A stretch of DNA of 64,000 nt from Nosema muscidifuracis (taxonomy: Eukaryota > Microsporidia > Nosematidae): positions 372,001 through 436,000 of the forward strand of contig JAIOKI010000016.1 in the NCBI GenBank assembly GCA_028335825.1, given 5' to 3'. Below are positions 20,116 to 28,519 of this stretch, one piece after another. The notes below the pieces were generated by a model. The model worked only from the letters and a program-made list of their open reading frames with translations. It ran no database searches and was not told where the DNA came from. Both the position numbers and the translations under genes were made by a program. Numbering within the stretch: position 1 is the stretch's first letter; each line of letters opens with the position of its first letter.

Positions 20116-21279
20116 AACTCATAAGAAATATCAATCTTAATATTTTATAAAACAATTTATCATTTCTATAGAACTACCTTAGTTAATTAAAGAAAATATT
20201 TTATATTAAGTATCTGATTCTCTCATTATAAAAAATAATATTACAAGATATAAATTTATTAAATTCTTTGAATAGGTATAAGAAAATTATTAATTTTTCC
20301 TATATGTGATAAAAATCTTTTAATTAATTTTCAGAGATGATGAAGATTAATTTATTAAAAGTTATAAAAAATTTATCTCTTCAAAGATTATGGTTTATAT
20401 TCAGTTCATTTAATATTTATAATTTAAATAAGTTGAAGAATGTAAGTATCTTTATTAATATTAAGAAAAAAGTGAAATTGTCAATATTTCTGTTGCTTGA
20501 TTTGCTTTCTTCCTGCATGGGATAAAATAATAAAATATTTTAAATACCTTTCAACAATAATAAGAGGGTACTCGACAGAAATAATTATAATTGATTATCT
20601 CTTTCTTTAATTATCTCTTTATTTTAATTATTTCTTTATTTAGATTATCTCTTTAGTTTGATTATATTTTTAAAAAAATTAAATTAAAAAACGACACATC
20701 CACCAATAAAATCTCACTTTATATTTTTGATAAAACTTATATTTTAATTTGAATTTACGTCATAATAAATGTAAAATGAGTATATTTTTTTATTGATGTA
20801 AATCTTGTCCTTTAATTAACTCTTTTATAGATTACTTATTTCATTACTAATATAAATTTTTAAGTAAATGTAAGTCATTATTTTCATAACATAAACTAAG
20901 ATAATTCAATTATCTACTTAAATTTTCAATTATTTTTAAATCATCCTTTTCATAACATAAGCTAAGATAATTTTTTCATAAGAAAAATAATTCAATTATT
21001 TATAAGTCATTCCATATTTATTTAATCTTTCACTCGTAATCTTAAAATACATCAATTTTTACTCACTTCTTTTATTTAAAATTTTCAAGTATCTTCTTGG
21101 ATTTAGTCATTATAATTTTTAATACTTATTTATTATATTATTCCACGTATTTAAATAAGATATTATTTTAGTTTTACTCCTATGTAATAATCTTATTTTA
21201 TTGTTTGATATTAAAAATTTATATAAAATTATATTTTTGATGGATGATGTAATTGAAGTTATAAATTAAATTTTTTAAA

Positions 21280-21283
21280 GGGG
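21280..21283 (+). promoter_or_regulatory. GGGG box before the 21.3-kb gene
   Basis: GGGG three nt before the ATG, where most other genes of the window have CCC. Confidence 0.4.
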
Positions 21284-21286
21284 TTT

Positions 21287-22639
21287 ATGATTTTTTTATG
21301 GATGAATTTAATATATTTTATAGAATCTACTAGTCTTGAAAAAAATATAATAGAACAATTATCTTGTATAGAAAATAAGATTACTACAATTAATTTAAAA
21401 AAAGATTACAAAATATTAGAAATTAATTTTGAAGAATCTTTTTCTGATATTTTATATCAGAAAAAGTTAATTAGAATATCTTTGAATAATTTAGAAGAAG
21501 AATTATTGAAATTTAATATAAATGATGATACAATTATAATTTGTAAAGGAAGAACTAATAAGAATAAAGGATGTATTTCTAAATTATCTAATAGATACAA
21601 AAATTTTTTAATTAATGATTCTTTTATTGATTTTCTTAGTAATTTTGGATTCAGTTTTATAAAAGAAAATTTTACTGTAATTCCTAAATATACATTTGGA
21701 AATTTATCACTTAGAGCTTATTCTATAAAAAATTATATTTGTGAAATTTATGATTTAAATATAAGAACTTATCATATAAGAGAATTATTACAAAAAGAAT
21801 TAAATAAAGAAAAATATAAAATATCTCGTAAAACAGATACACTTAAAATATTTTTAAGTAAATATGCATTATTAAAGATTTATGGATCTCTTTTTGAAGA
21901 TGATTTAACTTATTATAATGATATAGATATTTTTATAAATAACGAATCAATGATTTTATATGTGATAGTAGATAAACAAGAAGAATTTATTGAAAATTTA
22001 AATGAAGAATTTAAATATTTCTTTTTTAAAAATAATCCTAAAATAAGAATAGATGATCTAAAAATATCTGATAAAGAAAAAATAAGAAAATTTAAAAATT
22101 TATATCAAAATGAATCTTTATATAGAAAAGCTAGTTTGACTGTACAAATGATTTTATTTAGACAAGTTTTTAAAGAAATTATTTTGATTATGTTAAAAGA
22201 AAAAAGTAATTTTTATGTTAATATATTACTTTTTATATTGAAATATACAAATTATAAACAAAATGAAAATAATTTTGTTTCTTTAGATTCTGAATATAAA
22301 AAAAGAGAATTAGCATCTTCAATATCAAATCATATTCTAGATAATATAAATTTCTATAATAATAATAATACAATTAGTATAATACTTAATATAATATTTT
22401 TTATGAAACTTCAAGAAATTCAGTATAGTGAAATAAAATTAAGCAATTGTGATTTTTTAAGATATTTTGAAGATAATTATAAAATTATAAATTATTGTGA
22501 TAAAAAAGATTTCTTAATTTTTTTTGATAATTTATTAGAATCAGAAGATATCATTCAAAATATAACAGATAATGTAAGAAATGATTTAATTAATATATGC
22601 ATAAAATGTATTAGTGGAAAGATATCTGAAGATGAATAA
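21287..22639 (+). CDS. Unknown protein with signal-like N-terminus
   Basis: 450 aa, not recognised. It begins MIFLWMNLIYFIESTS, which could be a short signal peptide cleaved before residue 16-18; the second ATG (codon 6) would shorten it. The rest is Lys/Asn/Ile-rich and predominantly helical, without further clear membrane spans, cysteine pattern or known motif. Four bases GGGG stand 3 nt before the ATG instead of the usual CCC. Lone genes of this type in microsporidia are often lineage-specific secreted proteins; that is inference here. Confidence 0.65.
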   Translation: MIFLWMNLIYFIESTSLEKNIIEQLSCIENKITTINLKKDYKILEINFEESFSDILYQKKLIRISLNNLEEELLKFNINDDTIIICKGRTNKNKGCISKLSNRYKNFLINDSFIDFLSNFGFSFIKENFTVIPKYTFGNLSLRAYSIKNYICEIYDLNIRTYHIRELLQKELNKEKYKISRKTDTLKIFLSKYALLKIYGSLFEDDLTYYNDIDIFINNESMILYVIVDKQEEFIENLNEEFKYFFFKNNPKIRIDDLKISDKEKIRKFKNLYQNESLYRKASLTVQMILFRQVFKEIILIMLKEKSNFYVNILLFILKYTNYKQNENNFVSLDSEYKKRELASSISNHILDNINFYNNNNTISIILNIIFFMKLQEIQYSEIKLSNCDFLRYFEDNYKIINYCDKKDFLIFFDNLLESEDIIQNITDNVRNDLINICIKCISGKISEDE

Positions 22640-22915
22640 ATTTATTTTTAAAAATAGGAATGTATTTTATTATTGAGTAATATGTTTATTATTAATTGAT
22701 TGTTTTATTATTGGTTAATGTATTTTTAAAACAGAATTTACTTTGATTCTCAACACAGAAATATGTTTCTTTTATTAATGATTTTAATTATTTTATTATT
22801 ATAATTAAAAATAAAATAAATACCTTTAATAATTTTAAATACTCAAAGATATTACTTTTGATTGATATGTTTTATTATTATAAGTAATATTCAATATGTA
22901 AATGAAAATAATCAT

Positions 22916-24529
22916 TTAATTTATTCTTTTTTCATAAACTTCTAATAATTCAATAACATTATCTTTATCTTTAAGAGACCATACAATTTGTTTAAAAGAA
23001 AATATATTATTAGAAAGTACATCAAAATTATCAATAAAAGTTTTCATATCTTTTGGTGAACACATAAATATTTTAAGATATGATTCTAAAATATTAAAAC
23101 TTCCTATTTTTGTATTGTACTCACTTAAAAAATTTTTTAGATCGTATAAATCGTAAATCATTTTTTCTGCTTCATTTTCATCAAAATCTAAAAGATAAAT
23201 TCTAGAAAGAATTTGTAAAATTATACTTTCTAATAAATTAATAATTACTTCTTCATATAAATCTTCAATATCTAAAAAAAATACATCTTTTTTCAATATA
23301 TTAATAATTTCTTCTGATATATTCTCTTTATTGAAATTAACATTTGATAGTAAATTTCTAATATAAATTTCTAATTTGCTATTAAAAAAATTCTCTGTGT
23401 TTCCTACTTTTAAAAATACTTCTTTTTTTAAATTAATTTCATATTTAAGATTTAACATTCCATTTAGTTGTGAAATACATTCGTTAAGATAAGAAATGGA
23501 ATTTAAAATTATAATTATTCGTTTGAAATCTTTCTTGTTGTATAAAGTAGATATTTCATTATCATAATCAATATAAAAATTCAATTCATTCATAAAATCT
23601 AACAAAATAATCAATTTCTTACTAAAAACATCTGCAAGTATTCTGAGTCCTTCTATATTTTCAAAAAAAGATATTTGCGAATACAAAATTTCGAAATCTT
23701 TGAAAAAATTTACTAAATTCGTAAATATTTTCATTTCTGATTTTTTATAAGATAAATTAAGATCTAATACGTTATTAAAATAATGTTCATAATAAATCTT
23801 AATAAACGGTACGAATAAATTAAATAATAAGCTCTTATTTTGATATTTATTTTTATTAGTACATTCACTAATATTTTGATTTGTATTCTTATTAGTACAT
23901 TCACTTTTATGTTCATTTTTATTATATTCACTAATATTTTGTTGATCATTAATCTTCTTTTCATTAATATTTTGTTGTTCATTAATCTTCTTCTCATTAA
24001 TAATAACACTACTCATACTCTCTATATATTCATTATCAGTAAAATTATTAAAAAATATAATATCACAAATCTTCTGCTTAATAATAATATAAATATCATT
24101 AGTAATTTCTTCTTGTATTTTCCATTCTTCTGGTAAATTAAAATAAATATTTTGAATATCTTTAAGTATTTGATTGAATTTCGTATAATATTTTTTCATA
24201 TCAATTAATTTGTTAAATTCATTCGTAATAAATAATTGAAAATCTGTTACATATTCAGATACAATAAAATTTTTGATTTTTTTTTGAATATCTTCTTCAT
24301 ATTCTTTACCTAATAAAATTATTATTTTTATAATAAATGTTGGTATACCTCTTTTTTTAAATATCTTTTTTCTTATTTCTTCTTCAATATAAGCTTTTAT
24401 ATTGGATGTATCTTTTATGCTAAATGATGTGTCTTGTATATTGGATAATTCTATTAGAAGTTTTTCGTATATTATTTCATAATTTCTGTTTTGTTCTAGT
24501 ATTCTATATTCTTCATAGGAAGATAGCAT
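22916..24529 (-). CDS. CATCHR/exocyst-like protein, possibly Sec10
   Basis: 537 aa, almost entirely helical. The C-terminal 90 residues follow the pattern of exocyst and related tethering subunits (a helix like MIYDLYDLKNFLSEYN, then ILESYLKIFMCSPKDMKTFI), closest in my reading to Sec10, where a D-x-Y helix is followed by F..L..L.NL+LV.P..L. A low-complexity insert with Asn/Lys-rich repeats (KKINEQQNINE, SECTNKN) occupies about residues 174-228. If correct, it tethers secretory vesicles to the plasma membrane. Another multisubunit tether subunit (Vps53, Sec6) is possible. No CCC box is near the ATG. Confidence 0.4.
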   Translation of the reverse strand: MLSSYEEYRILEQNRNYEIIYEKLLIELSNIQDTSFSIKDTSNIKAYIEEEIRKKIFKKRGIPTFIIKIIILLGKEYEEDIQKKIKNFIVSEYVTDFQLFITNEFNKLIDMKKYYTKFNQILKDIQNIYFNLPEEWKIQEEITNDIYIIIKQKICDIIFFNNFTDNEYIESMSSVIINEKKINEQQNINEKKINDQQNISEYNKNEHKSECTNKNTNQNISECTNKNKYQNKSLLFNLFVPFIKIYYEHYFNNVLDLNLSYKKSEMKIFTNLVNFFKDFEILYSQISFFENIEGLRILADVFSKKLIILLDFMNELNFYIDYDNEISTLYNKKDFKRIIIILNSISYLNECISQLNGMLNLKYEINLKKEVFLKVGNTENFFNSKLEIYIRNLLSNVNFNKENISEEIINILKKDVFFLDIEDLYEEVIINLLESIILQILSRIYLLDFDENEAEKMIYDLYDLKNFLSEYNTKIGSFNILESYLKIFMCSPKDMKTFIDNFDVLSNNIFSFKQIVWSLKDKDNVIELLEVYEKRIN

Positions 24530-24914
24530 ATATGTTTATGCAGAATATTTTTTATTTATATTATGAAACAAAAAAATAATTGATAAAACAGAAAATTTTT
24601 AAATTAAGGAACGAATATTTAAATTATGTTTCAGAAAATAATTTCAAATTCATTAACTAATTTTATATAATTAATTTACTTTTTTATAATGATATTTAAT
24701 TAACTTACTTCTCTATTATATTATTTAATTAACTTACTTCTTTATAATAATTAACATTCTTCTTTATAATTAATATATTTTTCTAGAATATTATTTAATT
24801 AACTTACTTCTATATTATATTACTTAATTAACTTACTTCTTAATAATATTATTTAATTCTTTATAAATATAGTAATATTGCTACAACATTAATCATCTTA
24901 CTATGAAAAAATAA
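24530..24914. other. Spacer with minisatellite upstream of tRNA-Tyr
   Basis: From about 24655 to 24860 it consists of degenerate copies of TTATTTAATTAACTTACTTC, spaced 20-45 bp. Nothing else is seen before the tRNA. Confidence 0.7.
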
Positions 24915-24997
24915 CTCTCAGTAGCTCAGTGGCAGAGCGTTCGACTGTAGAAGACGTAGTTATCGAATGGTCACAGGTTCGACTCCTGTCTGGGAGA
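24915..24997 (+). tRNA. tRNA-Tyr (GTA) with an 11-nt intron
   Basis: A complete cloverleaf can be drawn. The acceptor arm is CTCTCAG against CTGGGAG with discriminator A73. The D arm is GCTC/GAGC. The anticodon stem is TTCGA/TCGAA (24940-24944 and 24963-24967), with C-T-GTA-G in the loop (anticodon 24947-24949). The T arm is ACAGG-TTCGACT-CCTGT. An extra 11 nt (24951-24961) sits one base 3' of the anticodon, the standard position of nuclear tRNA introns. C1-G72 and A73 are the identity bases of eukaryotic tRNA-Tyr. It is followed by a T run (RNA polymerase III stop). Confidence 0.95.
24951..24961 (+). other. tRNA-Tyr intron
   Basis: Eleven extra nucleotides, AAGACGTAGTT, after position 37. 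Part of it (GTAG region) can pair back with the anticodon, as in other tRNA-Tyr precursors. Confidence 0.85.
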
Positions 24998-25135
24998 TTT
25001 TTTATATTTCTAGTTAAAACTTTTTTATTTAATAACAGGAATATATTATTAATAGGGATTGATTTCAACTTTTTATATTTTATATCAAAAATATTCTAAG
25101 AATATTTTTTAAAATTTATTTTTTCTAACCGTTAA

Positions 25136-26227
25136 ATGAACATCCACAAAAAATTTAGAACAATTTACACAGAATGCTCTGATATATTAAAAAAGATAAT
25201 CAATAAAAGAACTACATTAAAAAATGAAGTATATAAAACTAAGAAACCAGTTTCTTATATACCAATCATAGATAAAGTTTTACAGAATTATGATCTACTT
25301 AACAAAATTATTACTGAAACTAATTTTCTAAAGAAAGATACTTTCTACAGTTTAATTCTTTGTAACGAAATTCTTACTGGTAAGATTAAAAATAAATTTT
25401 GGAAATCTAAGTTCGAAGAAGTTATGAAAGAAGAAAAACTTAAAGAACATGTTACTAAACAGAAATATATTAGAATTAATACTTTAAAAGGATCTGTTGA
25501 TGATATTAAAAATTTGAAATATGAAAATACTGCTATGCCAAATGTATACAAACTAATTGAAAATATTGATTTGTCAAAAAATAGAGCTTATAAGGAAGGT
25601 AAATTCGTCATACAAAATATTGCTAGTTGCTTACCCGCTTATATTCTTGATCCAAAAACTAATAATACGGTTATAGATTCATGCGCAGCTCCTGGTAATA
25701 AAACATCACATCTTGCTGATTTATTAAACAATACTGGCAAAGTTATTGCAATAGAATACGACGAAAAAAGATTTAAAATTTTAAACAATCAGATTAGAAA
25801 ATTGGGACTAAAAAATGTGAAGACAATCAATTCAGATTTCTTAGAGACAGATCCATCTAAATATAAAAATATTGATTGTATGTTAGTTGATCCAAGTTGT
25901 AGTGGATCTGGTATACATGACGTGTATGAAAAAGATGAGGATCGAATTCTTAATTTACAAAAATTTCAGATTAAGATGCTTAAGCATGCCATGACATTTA
26001 ATAGTCCTAAGATTTTGTATTCGACTTGTTCCACTCATAAAGAAGAAGGTGAAGATGTCGTTATGGAATGTTTAAAAGAGAGTGAATATGAAGTTTACGA
26101 TTTAAGTTTAATGTTTAAAGAGAAGCCTTTTGAAGGTTTCGAAATAGTAGATAAATTCATAAGATGTACTTCATCTGAAAATAGAGAGACGATTGGATTT
26201 TTTGCTGCTTTATTAATAAAAAAATAA
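25136..26227 (+). CDS. RCM1: rRNA cytosine-C5 methyltransferase, NSUN5/Rcm1 type
   Basis: 363 aa. A SAM-dependent enzyme of the Nop2/Sun family. Motif I is DSCAAPGNKTSHLADLL (about 182-198), motif IV is LVDPSCSGSG (about 250-260, first conserved Cys), and motif VI is LYSTCSTHKEEGED (about 295-308, catalytic Cys). DPSCSGSG, rather than the DxPCSG form of Nop2 or Trm4, marks the NSUN5/Rcm1 group, which methylates one cytosine in the large-subunit rRNA. The N-terminal helical RNA-binding part is present (length near the family's 430-490). It is convergent with NDC80, 23 bp apart. Confidence 0.88.
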   Translation: MNIHKKFRTIYTECSDILKKIINKRTTLKNEVYKTKKPVSYIPIIDKVLQNYDLLNKIITETNFLKKDTFYSLILCNEILTGKIKNKFWKSKFEEVMKEEKLKEHVTKQKYIRINTLKGSVDDIKNLKYENTAMPNVYKLIENIDLSKNRAYKEGKFVIQNIASCLPAYILDPKTNNTVIDSCAAPGNKTSHLADLLNNTGKVIAIEYDEKRFKILNNQIRKLGLKNVKTINSDFLETDPSKYKNIDCMLVDPSCSGSGIHDVYEKDEDRILNLQKFQIKMLKHAMTFNSPKILYSTCSTHKEEGEDVVMECLKESEYEVYDLSLMFKEKPFEGFEIVDKFIRCTSSENRETIGFFAALLIKK

Positions 26228-26250
26228 ATATCAACAACTTTTATTAATTT

Positions 26251-27867
26251 TTAAACTTCTTTAGAATTTCTTAAATTCTGTAACTTATCATTTATTCGTT
26301 TCATCGATAATTTATAATTTTCCATATTATTCTTAAAATTAAATACTAAATTTTTTATAAGTTCTTTTTCGTGTTTACATTTATTAGTAATCAAATCAAG
26401 ATTAATTTTAGCTTTATGAAGATTCTGTTCGCTTTGAATTAATGAAGAATTAGATTCAAGATTTAATTGCAAAAGTTCTCTTTCTAAACCATCCATCTGA
26501 TTTTTATTTTTCTTCTGTTCTTCTTCACTAACTTTTTTCTTTTTTAAATAAATTTCACCAGTACTCAATAATTTATTCTGATTATCTTCTATTCTATTCT
26601 CAATATCTTTAAGAATTGCTTCTTTTTCTTCTTTAATATTTAATATCGTATCTCTGTTAATTTTTAATTCTTCTAAATGTTGAATCTTTTGGTTATGTTC
26701 AAATTCTAAAATTCTTCGTAATTCTTCTAAGTCTCTATTAAAAAATTTTTTGTCATTTTGATCTTTTAGTATTTTGATATTCATATCATCCCTTAAATTA
26801 TTCAAATCATAAATTAATTTTTCAGTTTCTTCTATTACCTCAGATAATTTTTTTTCGAGATCCTTATTTTTTACCATAAATTTTTCTTTCTCTGGTGTAA
26901 TTTTTTCCAATTCTTTGTATAAATCCACTTTTTCTTTATTCATTATTTTTACATCAGCAGGATTCAATTTTTGTTTATCAATTTTACTTTGTAAATCTTC
27001 TTGTTGATTTCTATATAAATTAACTTCACTTTCAATAACTTCGATTTCTTCAAGTATTTTCTTTATATTGTTAGTGTATTTGATTTTCTTATTTTCTAAT
27101 TGTTTCTGTGATGAAATTAAACTATTAAGATCTTCAACAAGATCATTTTTCTTTTGTTCGAGATTATCTAAACCATTAAATCCTGTTTTAATCTTTAAAA
27201 TTTCTTCATCAAGTTCATTTAAATAATTTTTTCTTTCTTCAATTTCTTTAAACATATCACTATATAAGCTTTGTGCTTTATTTTCAAAATCTTCTTCTAA
27301 TTTAATATCATCTTCATCTCCTTGTAAATATTTAATATATCCATTGCTAACAAATTCACAAAAAAATGTGTCCATAGTTTTTTCAGATGTAGACATTTCA
27401 TTATAATTTTCTAAATTTAGCATAAGATCTATTATCCATGATAACATACTCAACAATATTGGCCATATATGTGGAGTAATAGCAGTTAACTGACTTCTAT
27501 TAATTTCAGATGAATATGGATATTTCAGCATTTTAATAATATTTATTACATCATCTTCAAATCTTGAAGAATATTCATAATCATCTATAAATGAAAATAT
27601 AAATTTAAAAATCATTTGGAAATCTTTATTTGATGGATTAAGCAATACCTTCTGAGAAAGATTTCCATCAAAATTATTTTCAGATAAAAATTTATAAATA
27701 TTATCAGAACATGTTTTTTTATATCCTGGATCTCTAACCATACGAACATCCCTACGTTTTGTTTCCTCTGGTGCGAGTGAATTTCTTGGATTTTGTGGAG
27801 CTTTTGTTGTACTTGAAGATAATTTTTGAATTTTTCTTGAAATAGGCGTCATTGTGTACCTTTTCAT
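26251..27867 (-). CDS. NDC80: Kinetochore protein Ndc80/Hec1
   Basis: 538 aa. It is the microtubule-binding subunit of the outer-kinetochore NDC80 complex. A basic tail (about 1-40) is followed by the calponin-homology domain, with the family blocks DNIYKFLSENNFDG, IIKMLKYPYSSEIN and PHIWPILLSMLSWIIDLM. Residues about 195-535 are continuous coiled coil for pairing with Nuf2. Length is somewhat below yeast (691). A CCC box stands 3 nt before the ATG. Confidence 0.95.
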   Translation of the reverse strand: MKRYTMTPISRKIQKLSSSTTKAPQNPRNSLAPEETKRRDVRMVRDPGYKKTCSDNIYKFLSENNFDGNLSQKVLLNPSNKDFQMIFKFIFSFIDDYEYSSRFEDDVINIIKMLKYPYSSEINRSQLTAITPHIWPILLSMLSWIIDLMLNLENYNEMSTSEKTMDTFFCEFVSNGYIKYLQGDEDDIKLEEDFENKAQSLYSDMFKEIEERKNYLNELDEEILKIKTGFNGLDNLEQKKNDLVEDLNSLISSQKQLENKKIKYTNNIKKILEEIEVIESEVNLYRNQQEDLQSKIDKQKLNPADVKIMNKEKVDLYKELEKITPEKEKFMVKNKDLEKKLSEVIEETEKLIYDLNNLRDDMNIKILKDQNDKKFFNRDLEELRRILEFEHNQKIQHLEELKINRDTILNIKEEKEAILKDIENRIEDNQNKLLSTGEIYLKKKKVSEEEQKKNKNQMDGLERELLQLNLESNSSLIQSEQNLHKAKINLDLITNKCKHEKELIKNLVFNFKNNMENYKLSMKRINDKLQNLRNSKEV

Positions 27868-28000
27868 GCAGGGTAAAAAATTAAATTTTTATATAAATTA
27901 GAATATTTTGTTTAGTGCCTTTTATTTATAAAAAAGTCAAAAGCTTTATAAATTGTCTTTCCAATAATTGAATACTAAAATATCTTTTTTAATAAAATTT

Positions 28001-28130
28001 TTATTTAAGAATATCCTTGCTAATTATATTTGTTTGATAAATTACAGAATCATTTAATAAATATTTTATTTAAGAATATCTTTGCTAATTATATTTGTTT
28101 GATAGATTACAGAATCATTAACTAAAATTT
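28001..28130. repeat. 65-bp near-tandem duplication at the 3' end of the next gene
   Basis: 28001-28065 and 28066-28130 both start TTATTTAAGAATATC and continue alike for about 50 bp; roughly 57 of 65 positions agree. The right copy begins exactly at the stop codon and covers the gene's last codons; the left copy lies beyond the stop and is drifting. Confidence 0.9.
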
Positions 28131-28467
28131 TTATATCATCTCCATTAATTAATTGAGTATTTATTTTGTAAACATTTTTCATAATAAATATAATAAATTC
28201 AAGTAAACGATAAGAATCTAAGTTATCAAAAAAATTAATTTCAATTTTGTAATTGTTTATACCGTTAGATTCAAGTATTCTTTCAACGAATGGTTCAAAA
28301 TAAAATTCTTCTATTTTTTTTGAATTCTTTTTTATTTCTATTTCTTTACATTCTTCGTCATCTGTCAAATTTTTAATCACGAAATGTACTAAAGTATTTG
28401 ATTTTAGTAAAATTTTTGTGTAATTTTCTTCTTTTTCGTTTTTCAAAATTTTTATTTGATTATGCAT
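28066..28467 (-). CDS. Small conserved-looking protein, unknown
   Basis: 133 aa, mixed alpha/beta, no signal peptide or membrane span, no motif I recognise. A CCCC box lies 10 nt before the ATG, and the gene sits tightly between NDC80 and importin beta in the same orientation, so it is probably real. The most distinctive stretch is EINFFDNLDSYRLLEFIIFIMK. Its C-terminal coding end has been tandemly duplicated past the stop. Confidence 0.65.
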   Translation of the reverse strand: MHNQIKILKNEKEENYTKILLKSNTLVHFVIKNLTDDEECKEIEIKKNSKKIEEFYFEPFVERILESNGINNYKIEINFFDNLDSYRLLEFIIFIMKNVYKINTQLINGDDIKILVNDSVIYQTNIISKDILK

Positions 28468-28519
28468 TAACTTATTGGGGATAAATAATTAAAAAAAAAA
28501 GTCATAACAAATATTTTTA

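Larger units (their letters stand above)
19730..21286. other. Long A+T-rich spacer with a fold-back repeat
   Basis: 1.56 kb without a convincing gene. A fold-back array fills 19785-20115 (listed separately). A 62-codon ORF at 20337-20525 has no CCC box and no family signal and is not called. The rest is plain A+T-rich sequence. Confidence 0.5.

Noticed and set aside
20337-20525. Small 62-codon plus-strand ORF in the 20-kb spacer
   Set aside because: No CCC box, low-complexity Leu/Lys/Ile composition; expected by chance in A+T-rich DNA.
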